Source: PWXP01 sp040772845 (lineage in GTDB: Bacteria > Planctomycetota > Planctomycetia > Pirellulales > Thermoguttaceae). Taken from it: DNA of 64,000 bases. Every line of letters begins with the position of its first letter. Position 1 is the stretch's first letter. The notes under the pieces were generated by a model that worked only from the letters and a program-made list of their open reading frames with translations, was not told the origin of the DNA and searched no databases. Position numbers and translations under genes: made by a program. Location of the stretch: contig JAXGXG010000001.1 of assembly GCA_040772845.1 (NCBI GenBank), forward strand, positions 6,324,001-6,388,000, written 5' to 3'. Below are positions 60,692 to 64,000 of the stretch, in pieces.

Positions 60692-61390
60692 CTAAGGGGC
60701 AGGTTCCGGCTCACTCAGGGCAACGTCGATCGTCCGCTCCAGATGTCGGCGCGTGGTGCGTGAGTATTCCAGGTCGAACCAGAGTATCGTACCTGCCGCA
60801 TCGAGCACGTACGTGCGAGGCAGCCGTTCTGTCGCAACCTCTGCAAAGTACGTCTTGTCAGGATCGACCAGAATGAGGAAGTCGGCTTTGGCCTCCTTCG
60901 CTGCTTCGGCCGCCTTTTCGGCCGTATCGCCGACGTTCACGGCCACGATCCGACCGCCACGTTCCGACAGGGAGCCGGCCACGTCGCGCGCCAGGTCTTC
61001 CAGTTCGACGACAGAATGGATGTTGTCGCTGTTCCAGAAGACCAGCACGGTCAGCTTCTCGCCAAGGACATCTTGGATTGCATGCGACGCACCCTCCGCA
61101 TCGACCAGGGTGCCTTCGGGGATCTTGTCGCCTACGCCGACAAGGCAAGTGGCGCTGAGAGATTCGGTTAGGTTGACTTTCGGGATCGTTGGCGGCGGCA
61201 GCGGTTCCGGTTCGGCCGGCTTCGGCGGCTCCACAGCCACGGCCGGCTGATCGGGTTCCACGGGCGATTCTTCTTCGCTGGGCTGTGATGCAGGTTCGTC
61301 GACGACTTCGACGGGCAGGCATCCACCCAGCACAAGGGCGAGGGCGACGGCAGGGACGGTGCGCAGGGCGAGGGCAATGAATGTTTGCAT
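60692..61390 (-). CDS. thioredoxin-fold lipoprotein lacking the CxxC motif
   Basis: A 232-residue protein. GGAAGGAGA lies about 8 bases upstream of ATG 61390. The signal peptide ends in a lipobox (LALVLGGC, Cys23), followed by a Pro/Glu-rich linker to about residue 70. The rest has the AhpC/TSA-redoxin outline: GDKIPEGTLVDAEGA, LTVLVFWNSDNIHSVVELED, then ADFLILVDPDK and LPRTYVLDAAGTI with the cis-proline. Where redoxins carry FWAxWCxPC, this protein reads FWNSDNIHS, so both active-site cysteines are gone. It may bind partners instead of reducing disulphides. Confidence 0.8.
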   Translation of the reverse strand: MQTFIALALRTVPAVALALVLGGCLPVEVVDEPASQPSEEESPVEPDQPAVAVEPPKPAEPEPLPPPTIPKVNLTESLSATCLVGVGDKIPEGTLVDAEGASHAIQDVLGEKLTVLVFWNSDNIHSVVELEDLARDVAGSLSERGGRIVAVNVGDTAEKAAEAAKEAKADFLILVDPDKTYFAEVATERLPRTYVLDAAGTILWFDLEYSRTTRRHLERTIDVALSEPEPAP

Positions 61391-61439
61391 GGGGACTTTC
61401 TCCTTCCACCCTTCAGTTTCGCCCTTGAGTCCGAGGAAG

Positions 61440-63206
61440 TCAACGGGGGACGTTCAGCCCCAATTCCTTGAGTTGCCGGATATCGACCTGGCCCGGCGCT
61501 CCGGTCATCAGGTCGGTTGCGCGTTGCGTCTTCGGGAAAGCGATGACGTCGCGAATACTGTCGCCACCGCCGAACAGCGTGACCACGCGGTCCAACCCCA
61601 GTGCAATGCCGCCATGCGGCGGGGCGCCGTATTGCAGCGCTTCCAACAGGAAGCCGAAACGGTCTTCGGCCGTGGCCTCGTCGATTCCCAGCAAGCGAAA
61701 CACCTTGCTCTGAACGTCCGAGTTGTGAATACGGATGGTCCCGCCCCCGGCCTCCATGCCGTTAATGACCAGATCGTACGCCTGGGCGCGGCACTGTTGC
61801 GGAGCCGTATCGAGCAGATCGAAGTCCTGCTTGCGCGGCGCGGTGAACGGATGGTGCATGGCGGCCCAGCCCCCGGTTTCATCGTCCCGCTCGAACATCG
61901 GAAACTCCACGACCCACGAGAAATGCATGTCGCCCGGCTTGTACAGTTTCAGTTCTCCGGCCAGTCGCTTTCGCAGGGCATTGAGCGCTTTGCACGTCAC
62001 ATCGAACCGGTCGGCCACGAACAACAGGAGGTCGCCCGGTTCGGCCTCCATGCGTTCGGCAATCTGCGCGAGCGAATCCTCGGAGAAGTTCTTGGCGATC
62101 GGAGAAGCGAGTTTTCCTTCGGCATCTACCTTGAACCACGCCAATCCGCGGGCCCCGAAGTCTTCGCAGACGAAACGGGTCAACTCGTCAATAAGCTTGC
62201 GGCTGTAGCGGTCGGCGGCGCCCTTGGCGTTGATGCCCCGAACACGCCCGCCGCCCTCGGCCGTGTTGCGGAAAACTTGGAATCCGGCCTCGCGGGCGAT
62301 ATCGGTCAGGTCGATCAACTCCATGCCGAAACGCAGGTCGGGCGCATCGTGCCCGAAGCGCTCCATGGCCTCGTCGTAGGTCATGCGAGGCAATGGCAGC
62401 GTCAGTTCAATCCCAAGTATCTCTTTGGCCAGCCGGGCCACCAGTCCGTCAATCACACCCATGATGTCGTCCGCGTCAATGAACGACATTTCCAGATCGA
62501 GCTGGGTGAACTCGGGCTGGCGGTCGGCCCGCAGGTCTTCGTCGCGAAAACAGCGAGCAATCTGCGAATAGCGGTCGTAACCTGCAACCATCAAAATCTG
62601 CTTGTACAACTGCGGCGATTGCGGCAGCGCGTAGAACGCGCCCGGCTGTACGCGGCTAGGCACCAGATAGTCGCGAGCGCCTTCAGGCGTGCTCCGGCCG
62701 AGCATGGGCGTTTCGATGTCGATGAAGCCCAACTCGTCGATGTAGTCGCGCATGATCTTCACAATCCGGTGCCGCAGCATGAGCGTCTGCTGCATCTTGG
62801 GCCGACGCAGGTCGAGATACCGGTGTTTCAGTCGGAGGTCTTCCCCGGGCAGCTCTTTGGCGGTTGGATGGAACGGCGGATTCTGGCTCTTGTTTAGCAC
62901 TTCGAGATGCTGCGCCCGGACCTCGATTTCGCCCGTTGCCATCTTCGGATTCTTGGTTCCTTCCGGACGGGGCGCTACGGCGCCGGCAATGGAGATGACG
63001 TCCTCGCCACGGAGTAATTTCGCTTGGGCCAGGGCATTGCCCCCCCCCTCCGGGGCGAAAACGACCTGCGTCTTGCCATAACGATCCCGCAAGTCGACGA
63101 ACAGCACGCCGCTGTGGTCGCGGTAGGTGTCCACCCAGCCGCAGAGGGTGACCCTCTGGCCGTCATGTTCTGCGCGGAGTTCTCCGCAAGTGTGGGTTCG
63201 CAACAA
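61440..63206 (-). CDS. aspS: aspartyl-tRNA synthetase
   Basis: A 588-residue class II synthetase that charges tRNA-Asp (and tRNA-Asn if a GatCAB route exists). The start codon is TTG at 63206: the residues after it (LRTHTCGELRAEHDGQRVT) are the exact family N-terminus and no ATG or GTG is in frame nearby. An OB-fold anticodon domain (about 1-110) is followed by motif 2, FRDEDLRADRQPEFTQLD, the bacterial GAD insert, and motif 3 in GLDRVVTLFGGGDSIRDVIA near the C-terminus, which ends in the usual QLKELGLNVPR. A possible -10 box (TATAGT) reads on the minus strand near 63240. Confidence 0.96.
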   Translation of the reverse strand: MLRTHTCGELRAEHDGQRVTLCGWVDTYRDHSGVLFVDLRDRYGKTQVVFAPEGGGNALAQAKLLRGEDVISIAGAVAPRPEGTKNPKMATGEIEVRAQHLEVLNKSQNPPFHPTAKELPGEDLRLKHRYLDLRRPKMQQTLMLRHRIVKIMRDYIDELGFIDIETPMLGRSTPEGARDYLVPSRVQPGAFYALPQSPQLYKQILMVAGYDRYSQIARCFRDEDLRADRQPEFTQLDLEMSFIDADDIMGVIDGLVARLAKEILGIELTLPLPRMTYDEAMERFGHDAPDLRFGMELIDLTDIAREAGFQVFRNTAEGGGRVRGINAKGAADRYSRKLIDELTRFVCEDFGARGLAWFKVDAEGKLASPIAKNFSEDSLAQIAERMEAEPGDLLLFVADRFDVTCKALNALRKRLAGELKLYKPGDMHFSWVVEFPMFERDDETGGWAAMHHPFTAPRKQDFDLLDTAPQQCRAQAYDLVINGMEAGGGTIRIHNSDVQSKVFRLLGIDEATAEDRFGFLLEALQYGAPPHGGIALGLDRVVTLFGGGDSIRDVIAFPKTQRATDLMTGAPGQVDIRQLKELGLNVPR

Positions 63207-63348
63207 GGTATTATCTCTCTGTGAAGGAGGTGACGTTTACTATAATCTTCGGCAATTCTAGCCGGAGCGAGGTATTTCAGGAAGACCCGCACTGAATAGG
63301 TATCGCCGCTCGGCTGACATTTCGTCACCGGACGAGCCAAGAAACGCC

Positions 63349-63377
63349 AACGGCGGCCGCTTTGGGCGGCCGCCGTT
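63349..63377 (-). terminator. strong hairpin downstream of the helix-turn-helix-like gene
   Basis: A perfect 12-bp stem AACGGCGGCCGC (63349-63360) with GCGGCCGCCGTT (63366-63377) and a 5-base loop lies between the end of the 63407-63931 gene and the aspS promoter. On the minus strand it is followed by only a short T-rich stretch (GTTTCTT), so termination is probable but not classical. Confidence 0.6.
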
Positions 63378-63406
63378 AGGATGAATCGATCGATAGAAAT
63401 ACGATT

Positions 63407-63931
63407 TCAGTCTGCGAGATCAAAAAAGACGTCATCCGGCAGCCGCCGGTCGGCTGCCACTCCAAGCTCGTTGCGACGGCGACGTTGCCCTACCGTATGC
63501 CACCCGCCAATCCCCTCCAATTCAGGCATAATGTCCAGCAATTGGTCCACCAAGGTCTGTGCCATGCGCCGGACCGAGGTCTGCTTGGCTTCCTCCAAGA
63601 TGGCCAACACGGTCTTCATCACACGCACCAATTGGGCGCGCCGCTGAATCGGGCCCGAAAGCTCATCGAGCGACTCGACCAGGAGTTCGCTTACAGGGAC
63701 TTCCAGGGCATCTTGCCATTGGTACAACCTGCTCAGCAGCATGTCGGTTGTCTCGCGCTCCTCGCATCGCACGCGATTCACGTCGGTTGCCAGGCGGCGT
63801 GCTACGGCGCGCCGCGAAACTCCCTGCAACTGCCGGACCTCAGCCAGACGGTGCAGGGGGCGTCCGGCGACAGGCATTCTTACCACATCAGGAAAGCCTG
63901 TCCCCGCATCTTGGAGACTTGCCAGACTCAT
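63407..63931 (-). CDS. helix-turn-helix-like regulatory protein, possibly XRE-type
   Basis: A 174-residue protein. ATG 63931 has AGGAGG about 9 bases upstream; a GTG at 63958 is in frame but lies before that site. After a short start, RPLHRLAEVRQLQGVSRRAV with ARRLATDVNRVRCEE (about 26-62) reads like a helix-turn-helix DNA-binding domain of the XRE kind. It is followed by LSRLYQWQDALEVPVSELLV and a helical C-terminal half (RRAQLVRVMKTVLAILEEAK, MAQTLVDQLLDIMPELE). It is soluble and basic. The target is unknown; it is upstream of aspS but separated by a strong hairpin. Confidence 0.7.
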   Translation of the reverse strand: MSLASLQDAGTGFPDVVRMPVAGRPLHRLAEVRQLQGVSRRAVARRLATDVNRVRCEERETTDMLLSRLYQWQDALEVPVSELLVESLDELSGPIQRRAQLVRVMKTVLAILEEAKQTSVRRMAQTLVDQLLDIMPELEGIGGWHTVGQRRRRNELGVAADRRLPDDVFFDLAD

Positions 63932-64000
63932 TCGGCATATCCTCCTCGGCAGAAGCACCGCGCAACACCGAACACCGACCGAAGATAAGCTTGATGGTCA

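Noticed and set aside
1..64000. CRISPR arrays, rRNA or tRNA genes
   Set aside because: I looked for regularly spaced repeats and for the conserved T-arm sequence of tRNAs and saw none; a tRNA scan would be needed to exclude one with certainty.

Overview
The window looks like a chromosomal segment of a planctomycete, probably of the Pirellulales kind. I infer this from gene content rather than from any database match: a DUF1559 pilin-like protein followed by a small transthyretin-like lipoprotein, a PEP-CTERM protein with autotransporter-type beta repeats, very large exported PQQ-propeller proteins, a Ser/Thr kinase with an extra C-terminal domain, several small CxxC zinc-ribbon proteins, and GC-rich, loosely packed genes on both strands.

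Layout. 1-5000: end of a DUF1559 gene, a lipoprotein, a 3'-truncated SGNH hydrolase, an alpha/beta-hydrolase flanked by two inverted copies of a 186-bp MITE-like element, a third 618-bp element with a different terminal repeat that runs into the stop codon of thyX, then thyX. 4860-8528: a secreted protein with two SPOR-like units, rdgB, and a complete 1342-bp insertion sequence sitting between the likely -10 box and the ribosome binding site of a small PH-like membrane protein. 8529-11738: a signalling cluster made of a CsrA-receiver fusion with a long structured leader, a KaiB protein, and a PAS hybrid histidine kinase that overlaps kaiB by ATGA. 12084-24100: a PEP-CTERM autotransporter-repeat protein, ftsH, and two large exported proteins on the minus strand. 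24685-31514: a small conserved-looking protein, a kinase with a degenerate receiver domain, thioredoxin, a heptad-repeat coiled-coil protein and two exported proteins. 31918-36416: dnaG and rpoD (a macromolecular-synthesis operon), a strong terminator, and a coiled-coil zinc-ribbon protein. 36432-44864: polX translationally coupled to a 1863-residue HEAT/TPR/PQQ exported protein, and a site-2-type protease. 45243-50311: an S41 processing protease, cysteine synthase, argJ and argC.

50601-55823 is the best candidate for an unusual system: four tightly packed genes encoding two WXG100-like small helical proteins (with W-x-D instead of W-x-G), a coiled-coil partner, and a 1331-residue membrane-anchored FtsK/EccC-type ATPase in which only the middle of three ATPase-like units keeps a Walker A motif. 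It resembles the core of a type VII secretion system with none of the usual accessory membrane proteins beside it. 55874-64000 returns to ordinary genes: a thioesterase, a double-ACT protein, two zinc-ribbon proteins, an HD phosphohydrolase, two small exported proteins, aspS (TTG start) and a helix-turn-helix-like protein.

No rRNA, tRNA, CRISPR array or prophage was recognised. Start sites were chosen by ribosome binding site, overlap and family alignment from memory; residue positions in very long proteins are approximate.
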